The translations under genes and the position numbers were made by a program. Shown one piece after another: positions 50,000 to 62,429 of a stretch of DNA of 64,000 nt (position 1 is the first letter of the stretch; each line of letters begins with the position of its first letter). This DNA comes from Gavia stellata (lineage: Eukaryota > Chordata > Aves > Gaviiformes > Gaviidae), in contig NC_082594.1 of NCBI RefSeq assembly GCF_030936135.1, positions 23,045,553 to 23,109,552 on the forward strand, given 5' to 3'. The notes under the pieces are model-generated. The model had not been told where the DNA came from. It made no database searches and was given only the letters and a program-made list of their open reading frames with translations.

Positions 50000-50660
50000 C
50001 AAATGAAAGTGATAATTTGACACCCCAAATAAAGCTGAATTTTTCCCTGTCATAAACTGTGAATGTAGTTGCAGGAAGAATGTTAACTATCACCACACGC
50101 TTAAAAAAAAAAAGAATCAAACTACCAAAAATAACCAGTGTGAATTCAAAGCGAAAATGAATGGAGTCTGCCTCATTCATAAATGTCATACGAGACTTTG
50201 GCGAAAAAGGCAAGCCTGTCATCCCAAGGCCAGCAGCTGTTGTTGTGTTGAACAAAATGGATACAAATGGGTATTATTTTAAAGCGAAATGCTTAATCCC
50301 AGGCCTAACAAGCCCACTGTCCTCTCTGTAACCCTGTGTCATACAAGCCATGATCTCCAGTAGAGGGCTTGATTGCACAGGAAATAAAATTCCCTGGCTG
50401 TGCCCTACCAAACCGACAAACACCCTGGCAATGTTTGAGTTACTATGGCAATCACAAAATAGGAAGGCCTTTTCTTCTTTTCCCCATCTCTGCATGCAGC
50501 CGCAGGCTGCTCCTGAATAGCTCACATCTGCAAAAAGTTTTAACACGGTACTCAGATAAAGAAAAGGATCCCAAAAATGGGCATTGACCCGTCTCAAAAA
50601 ATGTTGCAAATTTTATATACAAGAATTGGGGAGCTGTGCCACTTTGCGCAGGTTATGTCA
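50000..50660. promoter_or_regulatory. Candidate conserved non-coding element
   Basis: Non-coding, repeat-free sequence with dense regulatory-type words (GTCATAAACTGTGAA near 50049, ACTATGGCAATCAC near 50441) and a CTCF-like core at 50357-50369. It forms the left part of a longer enhancer-like stretch running to about 52.7 kb. Conservation is inferred from texture only. Confidence 0.25.
50357..50369 (+). promoter_or_regulatory. CTCF-like motif
   Basis: CCAGTAGAGGGCT fits 12 of 13 positions of the commonly used CTCF core CCASYAGRKGGCR; only the last base differs. Single motif matches are not proof of binding. Confidence 0.4.
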
Positions 50661-50879
50661 TAATGCGAACAAAAAGGGATAAAAGCTGATGAAGGCTTTT
50701 GCTGTCAAATATGGAGAGAGGGGAAAAAGCAGAAGTAAATGACAGCTTTAATGCAGATGTAAGAAGAAAAGTCAAAGATGGGTGACAGAAAGTTGCTGGT
50801 CAATGAATAAGGGAAAATTTTAGAACACAAAAACCAGACAAAAGAGTAAAATACAATAAAAATCTCGCTATAGAGAATA

Positions 50880-52350
50880 CTGAGAAAACTCCCAAAAGCA
50901 CAGTGAGCAAAATCTTGGAGCTATCAAACCATGTGAAACGGACATGTGGTTCTTTAGAGCGGCCCATTTCAGGCATTAATAGCTCCCATTATAAAGGGGG
51001 AACCTGATCTCTGGCCTGGAAAGCTTTCAAGAAGCAGACTTTTTACAACAAAATTGAAAAGCAAAACAAAACTGAACCTTTCTGCCTTGCACAAATTAAC
51101 TAGGATTTTGGTCTTTCTAAACAAATTTGGTCCTGCATAATGAACTGTTACACATTTTACCAGTTTTCCTTGGACAAATGCTTTCTGGTAATAGAGAATA
51201 ATTATGTATTTAAATGGAGATTTGCTTTCTGGCAGACCTTACGATCATGTGCTTTCTGACAGTAGGCTTTCCACCATTAAAATATATTTATTCTTGATAA
51301 TAGAAACTTACCTTTACCAACAAGTTGATTTCAACCACCTAATTTAGATGCCTGCATAGAGTATGTGAATGTGTGTTAAGTGCCTGACGGTCTCATCGGG
51401 CTATTTAATCCCAGTGAGAGGAAAGGTGTGAATCCAGAATTTAATATACAGGTCTGCTGCTCTGTGCTAGTTTTGCCTCAAACATCTTGATTTGTGGTGT
51501 GGGAGCTGGAAAGTGCCACCACCACCTCCACATAAGGTAGTTCCATCTCGGAAGAAGGTTCAGTATAAGTAAATTTACTCTTAATTTGTTCTTCATCATA
51601 GGTTCGATTGACATGTTATAGATTCTGAAAGTATCATTGCACTTTAAAAGCTCTTACTGACAAGTCACATTAATCACTGGCATCTGAGAAACGCTTAATG
51701 TGGGGAAATGAATGAAAATGGCATAAACAGTTCACAAAAAAAGTCCAAAGGGCCGAAAGAAGCCCCAAATCCAGTAAAAGTGGGACTGCATTATACATTC
51801 ATTGACTCTTGTTCTTTTGGGGGTGTTTTGGTATGAAAAGAAAGAGACAATAGAAAACAATAGCAGTACCTTATCAAAGTTCATTCAAGCAGCTATTTCA
51901 AATACTTTTAACGGCTTGTCACTGGGTCTTGCAAGTCTCCAAGAGTCTAAACACTCTGTCACATTTGTGTACTAACCACTTAAAGTGCTGCTAAAGCCTT
52001 TTGACCTGGACTGACTCTCCTTTATCTAGGTCAAAATGCAAGGCAAAGCCTTTGTGTTCCACGGCCTTCATTAAATTCATTGATTTGACCTGTATTTTAA
52101 AGACCAAAAGTCAAATGGAATGGGAAGTTAAAGTTCCCATACAAAATCTTCCACCGAGCACTTCACTGCCTCCTTGAACTATGTAACATTCAGAAAAGGC
52201 CATCTCACGGCCATTTGAAGTGTGGGCTATAGCTGGAGTGGCAGTTTTGTCCAGTTTTTTCAAGAGCATTGAAGGGATTCATCAGAGCTTTCCCTCTCTT
52301 AAATGAGGACAAAAAAGTTGAAGCTTGCAGACAGTCCCACTGACCATTTT
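50880..52350. promoter_or_regulatory. Candidate conserved non-coding region
   Basis: About 1.5 kb of gene-free, repeat-free sequence with homeodomain-type AT words (AGGCATTAATAGC near 50972, AGAATAATTATG near 51197) and paired TTTGACCTG words near 51999 and 52084. Vertebrate regulatory deserts beside developmental genes have this look. It needs cross-species alignment. Confidence 0.2.
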
Positions 52351-53205
52351 TTCTTGCTCAGAGTCATTTGTTCAACAGGACATAGCAAAGTTCAGGGGTA
52401 GATTAATACTATTTAAATCTCTGTAGCACACGGACAGGCAGGGATGAAGTTTGTTGCTTTACATTAGACTCTTGATGTGCTCGTGGTCAACTGCACTATC
52501 AGGGAAAAAGAAGAGATCAACTTTTATGTGTCAAGAAATAAACCCTCTTCTGCGTTTGGAGACCAAATTTCAGAACTAGTGTTTACTGTTCCTGGGAATA
52601 CACCATAAAACCCAAGGCCTTTAGAGAAAAAACATAGGTTTAAGTCTTAATTTAGTTTTCAACTAGGTCTCGGACATCAAAAAGCTTGAAACCTGGGGTT
52701 TTCATTCATCCCTAGTAAAGAGTACAGTCTTGGACCAAGAGATGTTTCTGCATGTGACTGACCCAGCTGATGTTGTGGGTCTTAGAAGGAAGAGACTGCT
52801 TGTAAACTGCCAGGGACAGTCCAGGTTGACCAAGGAGGCAGGTTCTACCCTGTGGGGATGTGAACAAGAGGAGACACCAAGGGCCCGGGCTGGTCTCTGG
52901 GATGCACTTGCGCAAGGCTGGAGCAGGCTGGTCACCTTGTCTTGCATACACCTACAGCTGAGGTTCATGGCTTATTTACACCAGGAAGAGTGGACTGAAA
53001 GAAAAATAAATTACAAATATGAAAGTAAACTTTAGCCAAATAAGAGGCCACACAGATCTTCAAAAACAAAAAGTTGCCTTGAGAAGATCTTCAAGCTTAT
53101 AATTTTAATAAAAAGGATCATGCATGGTCCAAGTATTTGGTACAGCTTTCCAGAAACTATTATTTTCATGACTGACATTAGCAGTGGGGTTCAGCTGCCT
53201 AGAGG

Positions 53206-53707
53206 TGTTTGGTTATGTGACTGAAGGCTCATCTCTGTGAACACAAGGAAGCACAGAGGAACAGTGATGACAGAGCAGGAACCCCCATAACCTAATTGGA
53301 GAAAAACAAGATAACATAATTGAGAAAACCTGCCCTTCCCAGGGCTGTCCCAGATAAGGCATCAATCCCATGGTCTGGGGATAACAGCCCCCGACCAAGG
53401 GGCTACCTGCTCACCTGATAGACTGAGGGGTTAGTGCCTACAGGGGTATGGGACTCAGTATGGGAAGAGGGGGAAGAACATTTTGGGCTTGTACAAAACT
53501 TTCCGCGGGACCTGTAAGGGAAGGACTAAACGTGGGGACAGAGAGGAATGGAGGTGCTTTGGGGAAACAAGTGTGGGAAAACAAGAGGGAAAGAGTCTAA
53601 AAAGGGCTGGTTGTGTGTAACGAAGCTACTAGCCTGTCTGTGTGCCTCATCACCAGAGTCTGTTCCGTCTTCTCATTAAACTCCATTTCTAGCTACTTTC
53701 CTGGGCA
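53206..53707 (+). mobile_element. LTR of the same family as the intronic element
   Basis: Starts TGTTTGGTTATGTG and ends GGGCA, with an imperfect 5-bp flank match (AGAGG before, CGAGG after) that may be a target-site duplication. Inside are a TATA-like TCTAAAAAGG near 53598 and an ATTAAA poly(A)-type signal near 53676, the normal order of LTR signals. Its sequence parallels the element at 21095 block by block. Confidence 0.7.
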
Positions 53708-53835
53708 CGAGGTCTCTGTGTGCCAGGGTGTGCATGGAGGTCTGAGCACCAGCAACCAGAGCAGAGCTGCGAGCCTCGCGTGCCCATACGCTAGCAACTG
53801 CGGTGGTCTCTCAGGTAGTCCTAGACACCTGCGTT
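53708..53835 (+). mobile_element. Short internal remnant beyond the LTR
   Basis: CATGGAGGTCTGAGCACCAG and GAGCTGCGAGCCTC parallel internal sequence of the 21.1 kb element near 21807-21826 and 22257-22289. If so, this is a 5' LTR with a fragment of internal sequence and not a clean solo LTR. That conflicts with the possible target-site duplication at 53708-53712. No coding remains. Confidence 0.4.
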
Positions 53836-55689
53836 AGGCACCTGGATAAAGGCTTTTAGCTATCTGAGTGTTGTGCCAAAAGCTGGATGCAAATCTCCTC
53901 CTTGCAGCCAGTCGAGTGGCTCACTGACGTTTCTACTCACGGGAGCTGGGCTGGCTCACACATCCACCTTGAGCATCACCTGCAGACACAGTGACTTACA
54001 GGCAGGATGGGCATGGGATGAATGCCTTTCAGAAATGTGGGTGACCCTTGCTGCTGAAGAAATCAGCTGGAGCCTGAAGAGGGTGGCCCTAGGTGTGTAT
54101 CATCTCCACAGGATCTGGAGAAGCTGATTTTCTTTTCCAGAGATCTGACCTTTCATTTTTCACCTCTCACCTACTTGAATCCTGAGAGCTGTTTATGGGC
54201 ATGAGCAACTAGGAAGTTAAGAGATGCTAAGGCACTGCAGAGTCCAGAGACGTGGCGGTGAGAAGACAGCAGAAGGAGTGAGCGGAGGGAAGAGGTGTGG
54301 GCCAGTGCTGTGTTTGGATTCCTGCTCAGCAAAAGTTTGGCCATCCCACCCTTTCTCCTCTTCCTCCCTGAACACAGATATCTGCTCTTGGTCTCCTTGG
54401 AGCAGCAACACTCTCAGGAGCTTTGAAGTGCTTAAAATGCTTTCTCAGGTGCTTCCAGCAGACTGCATCCAGCTCTGAGCTGATGCAAAACCAGGGCAAA
54501 CCAAGTGCTTTAATCCATAAAACAAATGAACTCAGTAGACATGGCAGCTCACATGGGGATCACTGATGAGCTTAAATGTTCAAAAGAAAGTCCAGGAACA
54601 GATAAAATCCTCTTCATCTAGCAGTAGGTCTCTAAAAGAGTAGGTTCTACTTCTATTTCTAGGTTCACATAATTATGATTTTACAGATAATCACCACCTA
54701 AAAGATGTAGAGGAAAGGAAGCAGCAGAAATAACACATGGAAAACCTTTGGTGTTGGGTAGTGGCAGGATGTCACCTTACAGAAAGGCTGGCTGGAAAAA
54801 TGGAGTAATAAAGTTTTCTTTAGCTTTTGGACAAATTCTGCAGTTCCCAAAAAGGTCAGTCTGACATCTTCCAAGGGTGTAGTCTTCATTCAAAAGAAGC
54901 AGTTGCAAACGTAAGAAAAAAACCCAACCCAGATCTAAAACAGCCCTTTAAGGCATTATTTGCTATGATTCTGATTTAGTACAAAATCAAGATTCTAAAA
55001 GCTAGAACAGGACTCCTAACAAAGGCTAGTTTATTTGACATTTTCTTGTTCGCAAAATTATCTGTAAATGGATTTTGTTTGTCTTATTTATTATTCACCT
55101 GTACAGATTTGCTCAGCAGCTGGGCAGTCTCTGGGCTGTCTGCAGACTCTTTGTCTATTGCTTTGTGCATTCCTAAGATGCTTTTTTTTTTTATGTCTTG
55201 TGACAGGGCCATAATTGGTAACTTAGAGACACTTTTTTTCTGATGTCCAGTTGGGCAATTCCTGGAGCTTTGAAGATTTACCAGATGATCCTTTCCTACT
55301 GTGACTCTTCATGGAGGAGCATGTTTGCCAGAGGCTCTGTGTCCATGAACATCCTGGCAAACCATATTCCTCTCACATCTGTGGAAAGGAATGAGATGAA
55401 GAAGGATTTGAATGCCACCAAAGCAGACTGATTATTTTATATTTGGGAAAATATCTGCAAAAATCTGTTTGGAGTTGACTGTAAACAGAGTCACTCTAAA
55501 ACAGTGTCTCTGTTAAAGGGGTATTGTTCCCGGCCACCAAAGCAGAATAAAAGTGACTCCAGGACCACATTCAGAGATGTGGGAACCATCTAGTCCATGG
55601 CACGCTCCCCATTCCTGCCAGCCCATGGTGGTCCCTTTGCAGTGAGAGCTTGCTTTGGGCTCTGGGGAGAGCAAGAAGCTGTTGGGGGA

Positions 55690-56335
55690 GACGTTGCAGA
55701 AGGTGAGCTTGAGAAACGCCCTGCTGGGTCAGAGCAGTGGTCCCCTACCCCCCTACTCTGTCTCTGTCGGTGGCAGTAGGAGCTGCTATGAGGGAGAGCA
55801 CAGGAGTTTCACCACTTGCTGTGGTCCATTCGTGCTGGGATGTTAGTGGGAGGTACCTGCATAGGCTTCTGAGTACCACCTCATGGACCTGCTGTCCACA
55901 AATGTCTAATACCCTTGTGAACCTGCTGATGCCATTCACCTTTGCAGCCTCCCATGAACGTGATTTCCAGATGTTTGCTACCAGTCATGTACTGGCCTGT
56001 GTCTGTTTTAAACTGATCTCCCCAGCTTTCCCTGAGTGCTCTCTGGTGCTTGCATTAAGGGATTTGGTGAACAGCAGTTCCATGTTTGCCTTACGCATCA
56101 CCTTCATGGTTTTGTGAACTTTGTACGTAACCCCTCAGCCTTCTTTCCTCTAAACTGAGGAGACTTTTCAGTCTCTCCACATAAAGTGGCCGCTCCACCC
56201 CCCAGTCATTTTCATTGCCTTTTTCTATGTTTTCTGACTTCACTACAACCTTCTTGAGATGCAGAGACCCAAACTGCACCCAATACTCAATGTATGGGAG
56301 AAACAAGGTTTTCAGCTTCTCTTCATTCTAAAAAG
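55690..56335 (-). mobile_element. Ancient CR1 fragment, minus strand, about 640 bp
   Basis: The right part (CTGAGGAGACTTTTCAGTCT, then CATTTTCATTGCCTTTTTCT, CTTGAGATGCAGAGACCCAA and ACTGCACCCAATACTCAATG) is the reverse complement of the post-RT region of an old amniote CR1 subfamily. The left part (CTGCTGGGTCAGAGCAGTGG) is its 3' end. It is the same subfamily as the fragment near 28.1 kb but longer. Frames across it are decayed. Confidence 0.8.
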
Positions 56336-58199
56336 AAAACAAAAAAGAATACGAAACTTGAGTTAAATGTAAACTCTTAAAAATTATGTGCTAATTAAAG
56401 AGAATTATGTTATACCGTGAACACCATAGTAATCTCTAGTGTCCTGTGAGTAGCCTTGGTTCAAACAAGTCTCCCAGTGGGAGAAACTTTGTCCATGTGA
56501 AGTCTCCAGGTGCTCTGGTGGCTGCAGCACACATAGGCTGCCTCCTGAGGCAGAGGCTGCTTAAATATATGAGCCTGAGTAACAACCCCTGAGCTCAGGT
56601 CACCCATCTCTGAAGTACAGATGCATGGGTAAGCTTCACACACTCCCCAGGTAGGATGTATAGCTGATAGACTAAGCTTTTTTATCCATTTGAGATAACA
56701 ATTTTTATGTGTCTGTTTATTTTAGTACTTGCTGCCTTTACTTGGAAGTTTGAAGTCTTCAAGCTGTGAAGATTACAGTTAATTCAAACTATGGCTATTC
56801 AAGGGGCAGGAATGAAAGAATAAAGCATTTAAGGCTTATTTTACTCTGACAAACCACAGTCAGCACTAGAAGCATGCTATGCCGATTCAGACACATGGCA
56901 GGAAACTTTCCCGGCTCGAAGAACTTGCATCCAAAATAGGCAAGGGAGGAAGAGAGGGAACAGGACCAGCGAGGTGAAGGGTGATGCTATGTGGGGGACC
57001 AGAGAGATGTAAAACCTGGCTCTTTTCTTTTCAGGTTTATAGTCTTGAGAAGAAAGACTTTTCGCACAAGAAAAGTATCTTCAAGGACTCCTACCCTTTT
57101 CCTCCCTGCCCCCCCAATCTCCTTGTCAAAGCATCTCACAGCTCTTTAGAAACTCTCATTTGCTCTCAGAAGTCACCTGGTGAGGATCCCACAGTTATTC
57201 CTGCTTTGCAGAAACACCCAGCAAAACGACTCACTTGGGGTGAACCATATTTCAGGCTGCTAACCCCCTTCATCCCAAAATGCCATGCTGTCAGGTCCGG
57301 CTCCTGGCTCCCTGGGCTCAGTTGCCGTCCCAGCGCAGGCCAGCGTGGTGGTGCAGCAGGGAAGAGGCTCTTGGCCGCAGCAGCTGCCCCTCTGCTCTGC
57401 CGGCATGAAGACGAGGGTCACCTTTGAAACCACTCAGTGCTTCCCAGGGGAGCCGGCATGGCAAACGGCACACAGGACCGTAGTGGCCGCGGTCACAGGG
57501 ATAACTGCACCACCAGTGTCTCTGGGTTTGCTGCGGGCTTGTCCTGGTGTTAGCAGAACAGGCTTTTAGCTCTTTTCAGACCCTTAGAGCTTTCTCTTTC
57601 TCCTAGGTCCCACTTCTCTTCTTGGTCCCTCTCCAAAGGTATATGGTTGTACTTGTACAAACAGCGATCAGCTGTGTACAAAAAAGGGCCCTCCCCTGCA
57701 GTGTACCAACACGAGAGAGTAGCTCACATTTTCAGTGCAACAACAAAGCAACGGTGCTTGAATGCGAACATAAGCACCTGAAACGGTTGTTTCGAGCTCT
57801 GCTGCCATTGTAGGGGGGTCCCGTAGCTCCCGTTCCCCCATGCGCATCCTCCCAGGCCACCTGCGGCAGCTGGGATGAAGCCCAACAGATACCACAGAAA
57901 CGCAAAGCCCCGTTATTTTACCTCGGCACCTTAGCATTCACAAGGGGAAGGCGCTCCCTGCAAAGAACGCTGCTTGAGCCCCAACAGGTGGGAGCCAGTG
58001 GCTTTTTGTATTAAGGAGTTCAGGAGAGTTGTATTAATCCGCTGAACGGCCACATCATCTGACAGCCTTGTTTGCCAAGCTGCGAGCGAGTGAGCGGCAC
58101 GAAGCGTACCAAAACCTAATGATGTACTACCAACATCCACGCCAAAGACAAGGCCATTTAGAGCAGAGAGACAAGCTGAGTTAGCATAAAAGAAGAGAC

Positions 58200-58560
58200 A
58201 TCAATCACTATTCCCTCAAGACAATGGCGATAATTTAATGGCTGTTTTTGAAGAAGAACTGACACTATACAAAGATTGAGGAGAAAGGTCTGGTAGGCTT
58301 CACCTGCAGCTGAGAGCTATTTGTTCCCATTGTGCCAACCAGAGCGAGGTTTGAAATGGCAATTTCTGCAGCTGGCATCATATGCAACAAGTTATGCTCA
58401 CAACTAAAGGTTTACTTCAAATTGCTGGATTTTCTGGCTCAGGCTGCTATTAGTCAAGCTTGAGTGACTTTGCTAATGAATTAACTTTCTGTTGAATTTG
58501 AAACTAATCTACAGAGTTCTGTAGCACAATTTTCTTTCTGTTAAAATCATGTAGCTCATT
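58200..58560. promoter_or_regulatory. Candidate conserved non-coding element
   Basis: Repeat-free stretch with SOX-type words ACAATGG (58221-58227) and CCATTGTG (58327-58334), and homeodomain words CTAATGAATTAA near 58473-58484, flanked by ordinary intergenic sequence. SOX plus homeodomain clustering suits a neural enhancer, but motif content alone is weak evidence. Confidence 0.25.
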
Positions 58561-60872
58561 GGAATTATTGCCCTTTAGTTTATTAGTTCTATGACACTTT
58601 CTATAGGGTTGATAGAGATCAAATTCAGACTTAGGATAAGAATTTGAAAAACTGTTATATTTAGCTGAGTTGTATCCACATACTACAGCCCTGTATTTGA
58701 CACTATTTTATTTTTTAAGAGACATGAAGCAGTGCAGACATCCTTATGCATGGTATAAGGTGACGCTACATAATCAAACCAAAAGCGTCTGGAAAGCTGA
58801 AGTCATCAAAGTAAATTCACGCTGAAAGGTTACAAAAAGGCAAAGTATCGGAATAAGGCTGGAGGGGTTTTCAAGCATTTTTTTAGTCCATTGCCACAAG
58901 ACATGATCACCCTTACCTGTCAGACAGAGGTTTCTCCAAGCTGTTCTTAAAGATTTCCTGTGACGGACAGCACACACCTCTCTAGCACAACTCCACTCCT
59001 TCACCATCCATACCATCAGCAAGTCTTTCTAGTGTCTTACTGGAACCGCCTCACTGCACCTAAGTATGTTGTTTCTTGTTCTATATGGGCATGAAAAGCA
59101 TTTTGCTCCTTCTTTGCAGCAGCTCTTGGCATATTTGAAAAATATTATCAGGAAATCCCTAGCATGCACTAGAGCAACCCCAGTTCTTTCATTGTATATC
59201 ACACTTTCTGGACTTACTGTCATTCTCCTTGTACTCCTCTGGGCTCTCTGTTTTGCCTGCAGCTTCCCAGACGTGCAGTTCCCAGGCTGAGCCCCAGCAC
59301 AGCGTGCATCAGTGCTGAGCAGGGAGGGAGAGCTCGCCAGGGTACAGTTCAGCTCTCCTTGCCAGATGTTTGGATAAACATTTCCTGGTTTGCCTGAGAC
59401 CTTCTCAGGATTTCAGCATAAACAACAAATTTTGGCTTTTGGAGTCTTCAAGGAAAACGTGGTAAGGACGCTAAAATACTTTGAAACAACCTATCTGAGA
59501 GACCAGCAGTGCTCAGGGTCCTGCAGTGCGAGCCGGATGGATACACCAGTCTCAGAACTGCATTTAGTTTATCTGACAGCTTTTAGCTTTACTCCTAACT
59601 GTTCTTCTGAGGGCTACACGTCATACTTTGAACTGAGTCTTTCCATTTCCTCCAGCAGCTATGGCTTGTGCTCTGGTAACCCTTGTTAGTGACAGCTGCT
59701 GAAAAGCGTGCCAAGAAGATAGCAATCCTCTTTAACCATACTGAATGATTTCTAAAGAAATTGCTGTTTTTCACAGGTGTTTTAATTTTTTTCTGATTTT
59801 AACCTCCATTTCCACTCTGCTCATCCAAACTCTTCCAGCATGAGCTTCATGAGCATGATGGGCCAGAGAGCAAGCTCTGTCCGTCATTTGCCCGGATGTG
59901 GCTGTGGGCATCCTGCAGGACTTACGAGTGGGATTCGCGAGGCCGGGCAGGCTGCTGCCCTCATGTATAGTTCATTGAATTCAGTCCATCTACACACCAC
60001 AGCTACCCCAGACAGAGAGTGACAACAACAAGGCGATTTCATGCAACATTGAAATGTGAAACGGGCAACTTGGTGGTGAGCATCTCACCCACGTTGCAGA
60101 CGGGACAGCACTGGGTCAACAGTGGTACAGCTACAATTAAAAAGCTCTAAGTTCACCTCAAACTTTTTTCTTCTGCCTTGTCAGTATGAAGAGGAGGCAA
60201 TTTTGGTTCTACATCTGGGTTTCAGGCACCAATCAAGATGTAGCTTAGGCACTGCCTTGGCACCAGGGCCTGCCACACTCAGTTCTAGCACTGAGCCCCT
60301 ACTCAGTTGCAAAGTTGGATTGTATCTGCACTGAGAAGTCTCCAGAGGAGACAGAAACACCCATACCTGCAAGTAAGTTTGTCCAAATGATGTTGAATGT
60401 CCACCCGGATCTTTCTAAGCCCTTTACTCCATTTCATTGCTGAGCCCACTGCTATTCCCAGGGGAGCATCCTGCAGCGATTCCATTGCTACTGGGAAGAG
60501 CTGTTTTAAACTTTCTCAGGGGCTTCTCATGTGCTTTAGGGTTTAATGTAACTAGAGCATCATCTGAATGCTTCAGCCCTCCATATTTTCTATCAAGTCC
60601 TCTCACCTCCAGGCTCCTAAGTGAATAGGAGGATGCATGTAAATAAGTGTTTCTTAACCAACTTGTTCATTCAAGCAAGCAAAGACCACTCCTACACAGT
60701 GTGCTCAGCCCCTGTGAGACAGACATTGCCCAGAGTCAGCATCCTTCCCTTCTACAGTGGAGAGCAAGCAGGGATACTGGAACCCACATGGAAAATACTT
60801 ATCTATTCCTGTCTTTCAGAGATGATAATTCAAAGACTTGCAGTGCCAGAAGCTCTTTCAGCCACCTTCAGA

Positions 60873-60952
60873 GTGGACAGTGACTATGCATGCTGCCTTA
60901 TGGTTCTCAGGTGTGGACATTGGCTATGCATGCTGCCTTATGGTTCTCAGGT
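60873..60952. repeat. 40-bp tandem duplication, two copies
   Basis: Two adjacent 40-nt units (60873-60912 and 60913-60952) differ at two positions. Each contains GCATGCTGCCTTATGGTTCT and ends CTCAGGT. It is a recent local duplication, possibly length-polymorphic. Confidence 0.95.
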
Positions 60953-62429
60953 ATGATTTTAAGGTGTAATTGAGCAACTGGTCTTCAGAACCACATAAAT
61001 CTTGGCTCCCTTATAAATATTTGTCCTATAAATTGCCCTAGCTTACTAAAGAGACCACCTCCAGATCAAGAAATGGAGCTAATGACCTCCTCTTACTCTT
61101 CCATTCTTTCTTAGATACTGAATTGCTAGCAGGGACATTAGGAGCAGTGTGGGACTTCTGACTGCGCTGGAAATGTAAATTATCCCAATCTGCTTTGCAC
61201 AGAGGACTGTGGACAAGTGCTTTATGTAAGCTTTATAAAATCAAAGATCAAGTGTGACTATCATAACCATGGGAAGGAACAACCCTTGAGATAACTCATG
61301 GCTGAGTCACTGATGCTTAGGAAGACAAAGACCAGGTCTCTGTCTGGCTTGTAGCAGGCACTGGGTGTTATGTCTGGGTCACCTTGGTGGTGTACTCATG
61401 CAGCTGCTTAGCAGTTGAGCTGCCACAACTTGAACCAACTGTAAGTCCTCAGAGTACCAGAAGGAGCCGAAAAATCCCAGATCTTCCCGTTCCTGCATGA
61501 ACTGTCACATTGCCCACACCCTCGTGTGGTTTTGTGGCTACCTCAAGCTCTTTTTATCTCATTTCCCCAAAGACAGAATGAAAACAAAAGGCTGTGTCAG
61601 CCCAGTAATCCAAGGGGGTTAGTCCAGATTTACACACACTTTTATGCAAGTGCAAATCAGAAGCAATTCCACGGAAGTTGCTAGGTTTGATTGCCCAGGA
61701 CTTGCACTGGGAAGACTCATTTGCATGTGTTCAATTAACTGACCAGACCAGAGGGGTTAGCACACTGCTGTTTGAGGCAACACAACCATCTAGAAAGACA
61801 GCTTGTGCAAGGAGATGAAGCTTCATCCTGACTAGAGTAATGCTGGTAGAAATGAAAGACTGGTCAGTTCCACCCTGTCTGGGCAGGGTGGAGGTGAAGG
61901 GCAGCACCTCCACTGGTGTAACTGGAAGATAAGAGATCCCCAGTCATTTACACCAGCTCCGTGCAATTCTGGGGTGTCATGAAAATTTATGGCTGAAAGT
62001 TCACCCATATGAAATACTTTTGGTACTGTGATTAGAGTTACATTTTATATCTTCCAGTTAAGTAGATACATCATCAGCTGGCCCTCCATGAAGTTGCTGC
62101 ACTTGCTCTGAAATGTTTTAGTCTCTCAAATTACAATGCAAAAGTAGGTGGAATCTGAAGTGCCTTTATTTTATTAGTTTTAACTAAGCTTTCAAAGTAA
62201 AATAGGTGAAACCATGAGCAGATGGTGTGGAATCACACATCACTTGCACAAATATCTAAGCTTTGGCCAAACAAATAACAGTGACACCAATATTGTTCAT
62301 TTGAGCAAACACATGGAAATACTGGGCTTGGACAAATGCATAGCAAATCATTTTATTTTTTTCTAAGGAAGTTTATCAGATTTGGCAATCAATCATCTAT
62401 GTTGACCAAGGATACAGTGTCTTTGCAAT

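Noticed and set aside
56981..57569. Plus-strand frames of 148 and 94 codons with moderate GC
   Set aside because: No family resemblance; the two frames overlap in different phases. Insufficient evidence for a gene.
61531..61545. TTTTGTGGCTAC could encode FCGY, as in the AC19 EVEFCGY segment
   Set aside because: Surrounding residues in that frame (HTLVW before, LKLF after) do not match AC19, and there is no exon context.
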